In this document: in pieces, positions 34,701-46,700 of the stretch
Position numbering within the stretch: position 1 is the stretch's first letter
Layout: every line of letters begins with the position of its first letter
NCBI GenBank assembly: GCA_004194705.1
Contig: SADC01001288.1
Coordinates: 186,001 to 250,000, forward strand
Direction: 5' to 3'
Source: Ditylenchus dipsaci
Taxonomy: Eukaryota > Nematoda > Chromadorea > Rhabditida > Anguinidae
Length of the DNA: 64,000 nt
The notes under the pieces: model-generated
Database searches by the model: none
The model's input: only the letters and a program-made list of their open reading frames with translations
What the model was told of the DNA's origin: nothing
Made by a program: the position numbers and the translations under genes

Positions 34701-37700
34701 TGTGCCAAAATCAAGAGCAATATTCGGCAAATATTTACCGAATATTGCTCTTGATTTGGGCACAATTTGTGGTGGCACAATTCGAATCGGCACAGTCTGC
34801 TCCTGCCGACGCTCGGTCTCATCGAGCATGAGTGACTAGAATACTGTCGTTGTCTTCAAATTCAGTATTTTGATTTATCTCTATGGGAACAGTTTTTTTT
34901 GGTGACATCGATTTAATTTTTATCAGTTTTCCCATTTTCTTTTTGAAACTTTCACTTTTCGACAGTTTGCCGTAACGCTGAAGATGCAGGTAAACATTGT
35001 CTGCGTCATAGCTGTTATCCTGGAGAAGTTGTTTAGCTTTGGATTCTAATTGTGCTATTGGACATTTTTTCTCAATCTCTATCATATTTTCGCCATTTAG
35101 TGTCACCGGTTCTCCACCATCGGGCGTAAACAAAAAGTTGACTTTTGCAGTAGTGTTTCCTAAAAAAAATCAAAGTGAGTTGGACTCAATTCTCAAACTT
35201 CTGAACTTGGAGACTAAAACCAAATTACTCAAATATTACTTTCTGTGTTTTATTTTTCATATTTTTCGCTGTGCCTCGGTAATTTCAAAAAAGTAATCAT
35301 AAGCGATTTCTGTAATTTTGGACCGGACAATACTTTTTTTTTTGGCTAGAATTGACTTTTTTTGGCGCAAATCAAATTTTTGGTGCAAATTTTTGTTTGG
35401 CCTGTCTCTCTCTCTCAAAAAAATTCTTTTTTTTCATAATTTTAACACTATCAGCTAGCCCGCGGTTCTTCTTTCCGATGAATTATTATTTATAGCAAAT
35501 TGTTCATTCAAATTATTCATTAATCCCGCTCAATCATAAAAGTCTCTTTTTAACTCAAAAACTTTTCAAAGTTTTCATACGAGCGTGTAGCCCTGGATCT
35601 CAGCTTTCTAACAAGCTATTAACTGACTAACTGAGATTTAAAAAAAAGAGAAATAAATAATTATATGGAACAAATCGCTCAAACATTTTAATCTACACAG
35701 AGACTATTTTCCAATTTTTTTAAGTCTTAGGAAATCAGTTGATAGCGTGTTGGAAAGTTGAAATCCAGGGTTACACATACTTCGACCTCATTGTTTAACA
35801 TTTCTGTCAGATAATGCAATAAATAATACTTTATCAGTAAGTAGAATCGCAGGGCTACCTGATGATGTACAACAATAAAAATATATAAAACTTTTTTGAG
35901 AAAAGCTGTCAAAACAAAAATTCGCGCTAGGAAGTGGATTTACGCCAAAAAAACAAAGGTCAATTTGCGCAAAAAAAATTTTGAACCTCGGCCCATATTA
36001 AGAGTGATTTTTGAATAAATAAAAGTGAAGCTATTCATCCCATGTAAATTTAAAAAACTGAGAAGCATTTTTTACGTAAAAATTTCTACGCTGCTTAGCA
36101 AATCTTGAATCATCTTTCACATGGTCGAAAAAGTACAATCTAAGTTTATAACTTACCGTATATATTCTAATAAGGCCCCACCTTAAATAAGGCCTAATAA
36201 GGCCGAAAAAGAATCTTCTAATAAGGCATTACCTTCTCCACCTTCTATCCAAAGAGGGGTTGAAAAATAAGGCCCCATGGGTCCTTATTAGAAGATTTAC
36301 GGTACTTAAAAAAATTCTAGACGACAACAATTTCAAAAGCCGATATTAATTCGGAAAATTGGTGCGTATATGTTTCCTCCCTTTTGTCCCAAATGGGGAA
36401 AAAGGAGGAAACGTATAACGCCAAGTTTGAACGCGCTAATTCAAATATTTGTTTATAATTTTTCGTGACTTCTCGGCTGTTTGGTAGTCAAATTTTGATA
36501 TCAGTACTAGGAACTCAGTAGTCGTGTGCGACACTAGAACGGCGGATTGTACTAAAGTGTGCGTCTTGTCCTAAATTTCCGGTTGACTAACATGATGTAA
36601 AATATTCCTAGTAAAATACTGAAGCACATTTTTGACTTCCAAGAACCCCAGTTTTGGACTAGTTTCATGGCTCTTAAGGTATCCAGGTGATACGGAGATA
36701 GGACTGAGGAAAGGGTACTCCGGTCTTGGTACAATAGAAATGCCTAGAGGTCGGTATTCAGGTGGATGTTTCTATATAGTACCATTTGAGCAATTTTAAA
36801 ACATGCCCTATCAATTTTACTACTATCGAACCTTCTTTAGAATGATTGCAAATTATTGCAAAAAACAAATTTCTAAAAAAAGTTTTTAGTTTCTTACGTT
36901 TTTCTGAAATTGCGCGACTGAATGTTTAAACATGTTTAAGTCCGTCCTAACTAATGCTGCGTTACCCTACGCTTAAACACAAACCGAAAAACATCAGGAG
37001 GGACCATCAACTGGTTACCTACAGGTGGATATTAACTTGGACTACTCGACCGAAAATTGGCTAGACTAACTTATTGATATGATCGGTATCGTCCAGATTT
37101 TCGTGTATAGTTTCCAGTGGAATCAACATCAGATAGTTTAGTTGCCCCAGTTTAGGAATCAAGGGACAAAAAAACTCTCCAACGCTTTTAAATTGAACAA
37201 AATATTTGAATTGGCGCGCACAAACTTGGCGTTATACGTTTCCTCCTTTTTTTCCCATTTGGGACAAAAAGGAGGAAACGTATATACCCGAAAAATTCAA
37301 TGTTTAAATATTTGTTGTCTCAAACGCAGTGTTGTAAATCTCGGTAAATCTTTCCGTATCCCCCTAAGGAAGACCCCTAGATTCTGCTTTCTAATTGGTG
37401 TCCAAAAAGTTCCCGATGGATTTTCAAAGCCTTATATTTTATAAATGTTGGCATCATATATCTGTTCTTCTAATACCATTTTGTAGCCCTGCATCTCCTC
37501 TTTCAAATGGCATATTGAACTTAGCTTTATTATTTTGGATAAGTCACCATTCAGCTGCAAACACTTGTGGGTCATTTTAGGAAGTTGACAAGCGTTTTCA
37601 TCACTTTCAGACATCTGATTTTATATTGAATTATTATGCGTCACAAAAACATCTTACCATCATATTGTGACGCAGCTCACGAGCTACAAAACCTATGTTA

Positions 37701-40700
37701 CCAAATAATTTTTCAAAATCAGAGTGTTAAGATACGGTCTTTTGAAGAAAATAAATTGCTTCAAAAATGGCCAAAATCCGTAAAGATTGGGAAAACTTGG
37801 ATTTTGGCCTTTTTGTTGAAGCAATTTTTTTTTTCAAAAGGCTGTATCTTAAAACTTTGATTTTGAAAAAACATTCGGTAACATAGGTTTTGTAGATTTT
37901 GAGCTGCGCTACAACATGATGATAAAAAAATTTCGTTACGCTTCAAATTTAATATAAAATTTAATGACTGAAAGTGATGAGAACGCTTGTCAACTTCCTA
38001 AAATTACCTCATAAGTGTTTGGAGCCAAACAGTCACTTCTTCAATATCATGAAGCTTACTTCAATATGCTATTTGAAAGAGGAGACGCAGGGCTACAAAA
38101 TGGTATTAGAAAACAAGAGATATGGTGCCAAGATTGAAAAAATATCAGGCTTTGAAAATCCATCGGGAACTTTTTGGACACCAGTTATTATGTAATCTGC
38201 TTCTCAGAACTACAGTCTCTCACTGTAGTTCAGAAAGGCAGCTGCCTAGAGCTAAAAACAATCAAAGTCGGAAAATTTTGGGAAAATAGCTGTTGCAAAA
38301 ATGCTTTTTGTAATATTTCTTGTAAATAGAAACAAAAAGTGAGAGAAATAAAGCTTTTTAAACGCTTTTATTTGCTATGAAGTTAAGTTTCTAGGCTAAA
38401 AGCATCCTTTTTAAAGGCCCTCCTCTTATTCCAACCAGCCCAGCGCCCCTTTTTATAACAACCACCTAGTTGACCTATTAATCAGCCACAGTTTCGGACC
38501 GCCCGACGGCTGCTCGCACACCCCATTCGCTATAGTACTCGCTCAAGCCTGGTTGCCTAGCGAGGCACTATAGCCAGAGTGAACTGTAAATACCGTATTT
38601 TCTCTAATAGTTCCACATGTGGGATTATTTTTCAATCACCCGAAAATCGGAAAATTTTGAATTCGATCTCGAGATTTTCGGGTGCTGAACCAAGATGTAA
38701 AAAGTGGAATCTGTAGAGCCCGTGGGAGTTAAGAAAATGCATCAAACAGCTTAGCGAAATATTTACTCTGCTCCGAGATATAGGTCTTCAAAGTTGGGGG
38801 TGTGGGTTTATTAGAGACTGTGGGATTATTAGAGAAAATACGGTATACCTTCATCATTCGCAGTTTCGTCTTTTAAACGACTATATGAAAGATTTGAACT
38901 TCCAGCGCCTTTCATTCCATGAACTGAATATATAGCAATCATAGCAGCAAGAAAAAGTTTAAATATGAAAGCATTCATTTTCTCAGCTAAAAAAAGTTCG
39001 ATTAGAAAATATGAAAAATAGAGCTTGCTACAAGCTTTTACGTTATATATTAATGTTTATTTTTCAACTCCAACCAAGAAAAGTTAGCCAAATAATGTGG
39101 TTAACACTTCGACGGTGGGTTGTGACAAATCTTTATTTTAGTGCAACTTTTAGCGTGGAAAATCCGAATCTGCTAAAAAATGTGAAAAAGCCCGTTTCCA
39201 TTGGTCGGTTGTGACAAATGTGCGCCCCCTGCGCACCCTTCGGGGTCGCAGAGGGCTTGGTTGCGATCGGTTGAGATGCGCACACCCACGTACCTTAGAC
39301 ACCAATCACTCGAAAGTGACTCTGGATGCAAGAAAAAGCATGCATACCAGAGTCTATTTATGCGGTAGGCCCTGTGTGATTAGTGGCCCCCTTTTATTCC
39401 CTTCCCCTTCCAATACAGCGCTTATTCTCTTTTAAATTCAAGAGGCGGCAATTGAAATTTTCAAATTTTGACTAAAAACCATGATACCCCCTGTGGTTCG
39501 ATTTTTTTTTCTCATAACCAGGGCTAGGACGGAAGACAAAAAAATCGGAACCGGAAGTAGAAAATTTTCAAAACCGGAAGTCGGAAATCGGAAGAAAAAC
39601 TGCCGGAAATCGGAAGGGATTAAAAAAAATTACAACATTTTTTTTGGCACTTGTAGTGTTTACTCCACCACACCAAGTTTTTGAAAAGTGGACCGAAACA
39701 CGTCCTTCACTTTTTTCCTCTCTCTTTAATACGATAGAAGAAACATTCCTGAACAGTTTCTGGTCTGAAAATTCTAATTTTTCTCATAAAGTTATGACTT
39801 TAAGTCTTTAAAAGGGTATGCCCACGCTAATAAGAAGTGGTGCCGGGAAATCAAAAATTTTTCCTAATCATTGAACTTCTGTAAGGATTTTTCAACTTGA
39901 TTTCTAACAAAACAAGGTCTAGAATTTAACTTTAGGCCTTGTTTTGTTAGAAACCAAGTCGAAAAATCCGTGCAGAAGTTCAATAATTAGGAAAAAATTT
40001 TAAATTCTCGGGCACCAACTTTTATAGCGTATGCATGCCCCTTCAAAGGTTATATGGTCTTTCCAAGGTATTTCAGGGTCATTTTTTGGTTATTTTTTAC
40101 ATTTTTAGGCATAGACCTTGGCAAGGGTAGGTCAGCATACCGTATTTATTCTAATTATGCTTCAGTCTCTACTATTCCCCCAGTTTCTAATAAAGCCTCA
40201 CCCTCGACATGGAAAAGGTGCTATGGATGCCTTTTTCAACCTCGAAGATAGGTTGAATAATAAGGGGTTAATTCTTATTAAAATAAACCCCATTGGTCCT
40301 TATTAGAATAAATACGGTAAGTTAAAACGAACTCAAACATCTTTTCAAAATAACAAAAAATTAATAAAAACTAATTAAAATATGTTTGAGCCTGTCCTAA
40401 AATGCGTGTTTAAAAATGTTTCTTTTATCGTATCAAAGAGAGAAAAATAGTTAAAGGGGCATACCAGCGCGTTACACGGTCATATACAAATTTTCAAAAG
40501 GCGGGAACCACACTTTCAAGACAAAAAACATTTGATTTCAAAATTTTCCTTCAAATTATTTTATTATCGTTACCGAAAAAGTTGCCACCGAAAGACTTTT
40601 CTTGTCATTTTTTTGTTTGGTGGCTGTTTTTCGTTTAATTTTTCGTATTTTCAGGTCAGTATCATTGGCTAAGCAAAGCTAACCTGGGATCAACAACACC

Positions 40701-43700
40701 TGAAAGGCTATGAATTTTTTGGACAGCAGCAGGGCGATAGTCTCTAATTTTCCTTCACCTTTTTAGGTATATTACCCCAATAAAAGTAATTCTGATTTTT
40801 TTTAGGCTCTCTTTGTAGTAATAAACCTAAAAAATTAAGTAAAATTAGAGACTATCGCCCTGCTGCGGTAATAATAATAAAATAATTTCAAGGAGCATTT
40901 TCAAATCAAATGTTTTTTGTCTTGAAAGTGTGGTCCCCGCCTTTTGAAAATTTGAAATTGACCGTGTAACGCGCTGGTATGCCCCTTTAAGGACTTCTTT
41001 CTGGGTCACTTTTCAAAAATTTGGGGGTAAACGAAAAAAGCACCAAAAAAAATTCTACGTTAATTATTTTCTTCCAATATTTCCGAAATTTGCCCTATTT
41101 TTTCGGAAATCGGAAAACGGAAGCAAAAAAGTGCCGGAAATCGGAAGACGGAAATCGGAATTCCGTCCCACCCCTGCTCAGAACCGAAAAAACACGCGGC
41201 CTTTTTCATGAAATCGGGGTCGAGAAACACAAATATGATGTTATGTCCTCCACCTGACCACTCCCAATGGGGGGATTCTATAGTCAAGCCGATTCAGTGA
41301 GATACCCTACAAAATTTTGCGAAGATAGCAAAAATTTGAGCTTTAACACGAAAATCTACCCGAATTCCATGTTCAAATCAGCAATCTCCAACTTGAAAAA
41401 AATTTTAATTTTTTTCGAAGACCACCTCAATTTTACGCATTGAAAGTTGGGCTTGAACACAAAAGTGGCGACACACGCACCCAAACATGCCAAAAACTAT
41501 ATATAGATTTATTTCGAAAAAATCTAAAAATACGATATGCTTATCCGATTTATCCGAAAATTATCCGAAAAAACAGCCAAAAATCGAGTGCCACTATAGT
41601 GCCACTGAGCATGGGTGTAGGCAGGGGGCAGGTGAGAGGGCTATAGCCCCTCCTCGTCAGATTTTTCTGGCTACGCCTCTGCCACTGAGTATCAGGGAAA
41701 TAGAGAGACTCGACGCAAATGAATAAAATCCACTAATATAAATAGCCAACTTGTTTGTGATTTGAGAAGGCATGGGCACGCATGCGCAACTAATCAATAT
41801 GTTAGCTAAACGTTGAACAGACTCGCATAAATTGTGTGGATGCACAGTGCGCTTTTATAAAAGCATAATTTTCATGTTTGGCATCACAAGCATCCACCTG
41901 ATCATCAGTCAAATTGTTTTGATAAATTGAATATGGTATAGAGCCACTTTCGCAAAAATAGTAAAAAAATAACTAGAGAAAAAAAGGAACTTTAAAATAT
42001 AACGAGGTAAAACAACTTGAGTCTGTTTAAAAATGGGGTGCCGCTATAGAGAGACTTGACAATAATGAATAATACAGGTAATTCTGTCAACTATAAATAC
42101 TTAACTTGCTTGATATTTGCCAAGGCATAAGGCGGACGTGTGATATCAATCAATATTTTAGCTACACGTCGACAGGCTCACATGAAATGGTGTGGGATGC
42201 CCACTGCCCTTTTATAAAAAGATTTTTTTTATGATTGGGACGACAAATCCAACTGAATATCAGACAAGATTTGGTCGATAAATTCTTCGGTAACACCTTC
42301 ACAAAACGTGTTTTTTTAGCAATTCCTAAGGCAATTTAAGATGCTTCAAACGATAGAAAACATGTTTTCAGGCGCAGAAGGACAATTTTGGCACTTTCCG
42401 AGAACTCGAAAAAATCGACTTTCTGCCTTGGTCTCCCCTGTTCTTAACCCTAGGACGACCACGTTAACAAGGGAATTCCTGACTGTAATAACGGTTCGTA
42501 TAAAGCCGCTTTCACAATGGGTCTAGGACTGAGTGCGCGACCCGGCTTCCTTTTCGCTGTAATTTTTTTTCTTGATTGCGAAAAAAAATTCTGTTAGTAT
42601 CATTTTGTAGCTGAGATTCAGTGCTTCAACATGAGCCATTCAGAATTGACATGTAATCGTGAAATTTTAGATAAAAATGCCCAGTCTGACACTGAGTCTG
42701 ACACTCGGTCTGAGTGTCCGATTTAGTGTCAGACTCAGTGTCAGACTGGGCATTTTTATCTAAAATTTTACGATCACATGTCAATTCTGAATGGCTCATG
42801 TTGAAGCCCTGAATCTCAGCTACAAAATGATACTAACAGAATTTTTTTTTCGCAATCAAGAAAAAAAATACAGCGAAAAGGAAGCCGGGTCGCGCACTCA
42901 GTCCTAGACCCATTGTGAAAGCGGCTTAAGGGTTTTAGGACCTACAACAGAAGGTAACTGTCAAATTTTAAATTCCGTTCGAGACAAAAACATTTGAATT
43001 TTAAACAATTGTATATTTGAATGTTTTTTGTCTCGAATGGAATTTAAAATTTGACAGTTACTTTCTGTTTCCAAAAGCAGTTTCTCAAACAAATCAGCCA
43101 TGCTGAACACGAATCCGATGTCATAATTGCAAGCTTGCAACTCTTTTACGCCAAACTATATTTTAAGACACTTTTTGGGCTCTTTTTTACTTTGGCTAGA
43201 CAGTTCAAAAGCTCATTTTATTTGACATTAACGCACTTTCTGGTGCCAGTTTTGATGCTGATTCTGCATCTGAAGTCCGTTTTATGGTTACATACATTTG
43301 CACAAAAATTTATCATACTTTTCGTAAAGATGTGAGTTTAAAAAAACAGCCTAAATTGATTCTTTTGAATCTTTACCCATGATAATCTTTTCAAATGTAG
43401 ACATCGACATACCATTAGATAGTTCAGACAAAGGGCTTTCTAATGAGCATAAAAGAAAACGCTGAGCTACATAAATTTACTGCTCAACAGCCTGAAGAAA
43501 AATCTATCCATTTTTCAATGAGTCTTGTCACTGGAGCTGAGCAAAAGAAGCCTTCATATGCATTTTTGATCAAGAATCTTGCTCGCAGTCATGTCTAATG
43601 TAAGCGAATACGCGCATCTCTAACCCACCAAGCCCTTGCGTTTGGAGTCGACTCTTGAAAAAAAGCCATCAAGTTCGTTCCCGCCTAAGGTCCCTCACCT

Positions 43701-46700
43701 TTTTACTCCAAATTTTGTGATCTTTGGCTAGTTGTTTCTGGTTGGGCTATTCTAAAAAGTTTCAATTATCGCTATTCTATTATTCATTTCTGTAAAAAGC
43801 AACAATTTTGTCGAAAATGCCATCCTCTTTATATAACGACATTCGTTTTTCAAAAAGCAATGTGCTTATAGAGAGATGCGAATATTTTAGGCGCAATTGT
43901 TCCTATTTTTAAAAAAACTACCAGTAAAATGAGGATGTTTGAAATTTTTCGGACGCGATCACCCAAATAAAATGGCAAAAGGTTTCTAAATAGAGATGAA
44001 AGTGCCGGACTCCAGGCGGAAAGGAACTTGAAATTAGGGGTGTCGCCTCATTAGAGTTAAATCGGTACTTAAAAAATCTTTTTGTAAAAAATTGAGCCAC
44101 ATTTTTTTAATCTAATGCATTAACCTAAAAGAGATTGTCAGTGCCTTGTGAAGCACATGTCTAATATGGGCTATGGCTTGTTTTTCTGAAAAGCGAAGAT
44201 GAAAAATGATGATGTTATATGTGGGCAATAAAGCGACTCTAAATTTAACATCCATGCTCAATGACTTACTAAAAAGCTGTGTTTGGTTGTCTCTGTCCAT
44301 GTCTAAGGTGCTGCGTGCTGGCGTGCACCTAGCGTGCTGGTAGAGTGGTGACACTGAAAAAGGAAAACATGGACCCTAACCCACTGATGTGAATTTTTTT
44401 CTCTAATTTACCCTATCAATATTTTAATTTTTTCGAGTATATTCGCCTGCTAATCTTAGACCGAAAATATAATTTTTTTTAATTTTCCCAGTAAAAAAGT
44501 TGTAAAAGTTCACAGAGGTGACCATACTTGCACGGGCGCCGGCGCCGGCGCCGGTGTGCGCCCGGAAATTTTTGAAAAAATTAGGGCGCCGGCGCCGGCG
44601 CTGGCGCCGGCGCTCGGCGCCGATTTTAATACAGCCCGGCGCCCGGTTCGGCGCCCGGTGCCCAATTTTTCCACATTTTTCTCTTCTTTTATAACATCTT
44701 AGTTTAAAACAAGCTTTCTCTTTTGATCGATTTTTTAGCAAAGCCATTTTAATTTATAATCGAGATTTAATTGAGGACTAAAAATATATAAAGCAGAAGT
44801 TAAATAAAAAAACTAAATCTTTTACTAGTATATAATTCACTTATTAGAAGCTCGGCGCCCGGTTCTGCGCCCGGCGCCCATTTTTTGGGATGCCGGCGCC
44901 CGGTGCTGCGCTCGGCGCCCAAAAAAGAGCCGGCGCCGAAGGCGCCGGCGCCCGGTTCTGCGCCCGGCGCCAATTTCTTGAGATGCCGGCGCCCGGTGGT
45001 GCGCCCGGCGCCCATTTTTTTTCGCGTGCAACTATGGAGGTGACTAAGTCGAAAAAATTACGTGCCTGATTTTCTTCTAATAAACTCATTTCACTAAACT
45101 CAAATTTTGGCTCTGTAGGTGTTGGGGTGTCCCACGGAAAAAAAGGCCTTGATTCCTTCTGCTGAATTTTTAAACAATAGTTTCAACAAGTTTTTATTTA
45201 AATTTCGTAATAATTTTTACGAAAAATATTTTTTGGTAAAAAGTATTCTAAAAATTTTTTGCCTTGATCCTCCAAGTTGATTTTGGTAAGTTATAGGTAT
45301 AGAAGTGCTGTCTGGCCAACCCTTGCCTAAGCCTAATTTAGCAAACTCAGCTTAGGAAGCAAAGAAAAACATTTGAAAAAAATCAAAAAAATTAACCAAC
45401 AAAAAATGCCTTGGTCCCGTACGCCAAAGATCGCGCCATTTCGAATTAGGCGAATCCAAATTGGCCACATTTTGACTGCGGAAAAGGGACTTTTTTTTAT
45501 TCTCAATACCATGAATTTCAGATACGAAATTAAACCATTATGTTGCAACCGAAAATTTAAGTACAGTCGAACCTCGATTTAAGGACATCTTTTTTTGGGG
45601 TATTTTGGTTTTGGTTTCTTACTTTCTAGTATAATTGAACCTCGATTTAAGGACAGCAGTTTGGCCGGTCCCCAGGGTATCCTAAATCGAGGTTCGACTT
45701 ACTTCTGTAAGGTAGGGGCAAGGGTGGTTTGGACAAAACCCCTTGGTAACCAAAAGTCACATGAACATGACTTAATCCAAACAAATAACCGAAACAACTT
45801 ATTTGAATTCGCGCCAAATATTGGCACGACATTACCCCACAAGCGCTTTAACGCTCACAAGTACTTTCATCTCTTCTACTCGTCTAATCAGCGAGTCTAT
45901 TATTTATACAACCCGTTCTCATTATTAACCCTTCCTCAATTTCCAGCTATCAAATTGGGTGTCTGGTGAGAAGTTCCGAACTCACATGAACATGACGAGA
46001 ATTCGCGCCAAATATTGGCATTACCCACAAGCGCTTTAACGCTCACAAGTACTTTCATCTCTTCTACTCGTCTAATCAGCGAGTCTATTATTATACAACC
46101 CGTTCTCATTATTAACCCTTCCTCAATTTCCAGCTATCAAATTGGGTGTCTGGTGAGAAGTTCCGAACTTGCACGCAGCACTTACGCATCTCCGCAATCA
46201 GTCCACGCTCTTTGCCTTCAGCTCCGTTAAGCCATCGCTCCTTCAGACTTCAGCTTTGGTGGTTCAGCTATGCCAGTCCGATCTCCGCTCTCAGGATCTG
46301 GTCGTGAGTTGGTCTTTGATAAATTAGGTCACCAGCGAGCCAGTTGTCTGGCTCGCACACAAAGTATCACCATAGGTCGAGGACCTGAACCAAGTAGTAG
46401 CAAGTTAGTATCCAATACCCTGGAAGGGGTCACAGCTAGCAAGTCTCATTCACTCTCTGGAGTGCCGTTAAGTGTTGAACCAATCAGAAGCGAAACTCGT
46501 AACTCTCCGAAAGGAAAGTTGATACCTTTTCAGATCAATGGCACCTCCTCTCTCATGAGATCCACATTCCTCTGGGTAGAAGACGGACACCACACAGGGA
46601 CTATGAAGGGGTCGGCGGACCAAAAACGTGAAGTGGTCCTGGATGCTCCTGAAGCCAAGCGCAAGCCGTGGTCGCAGTCTGCTCCGAAGTCTCCGCTCCC

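Noticed and set aside
44424..45089. Ala/Arg/Gly/Pro-rich open frames on the minus strand
   Set aside because: They are translations of GGCGCCCGG words in an hAT MITE with a clear 8-bp duplication.
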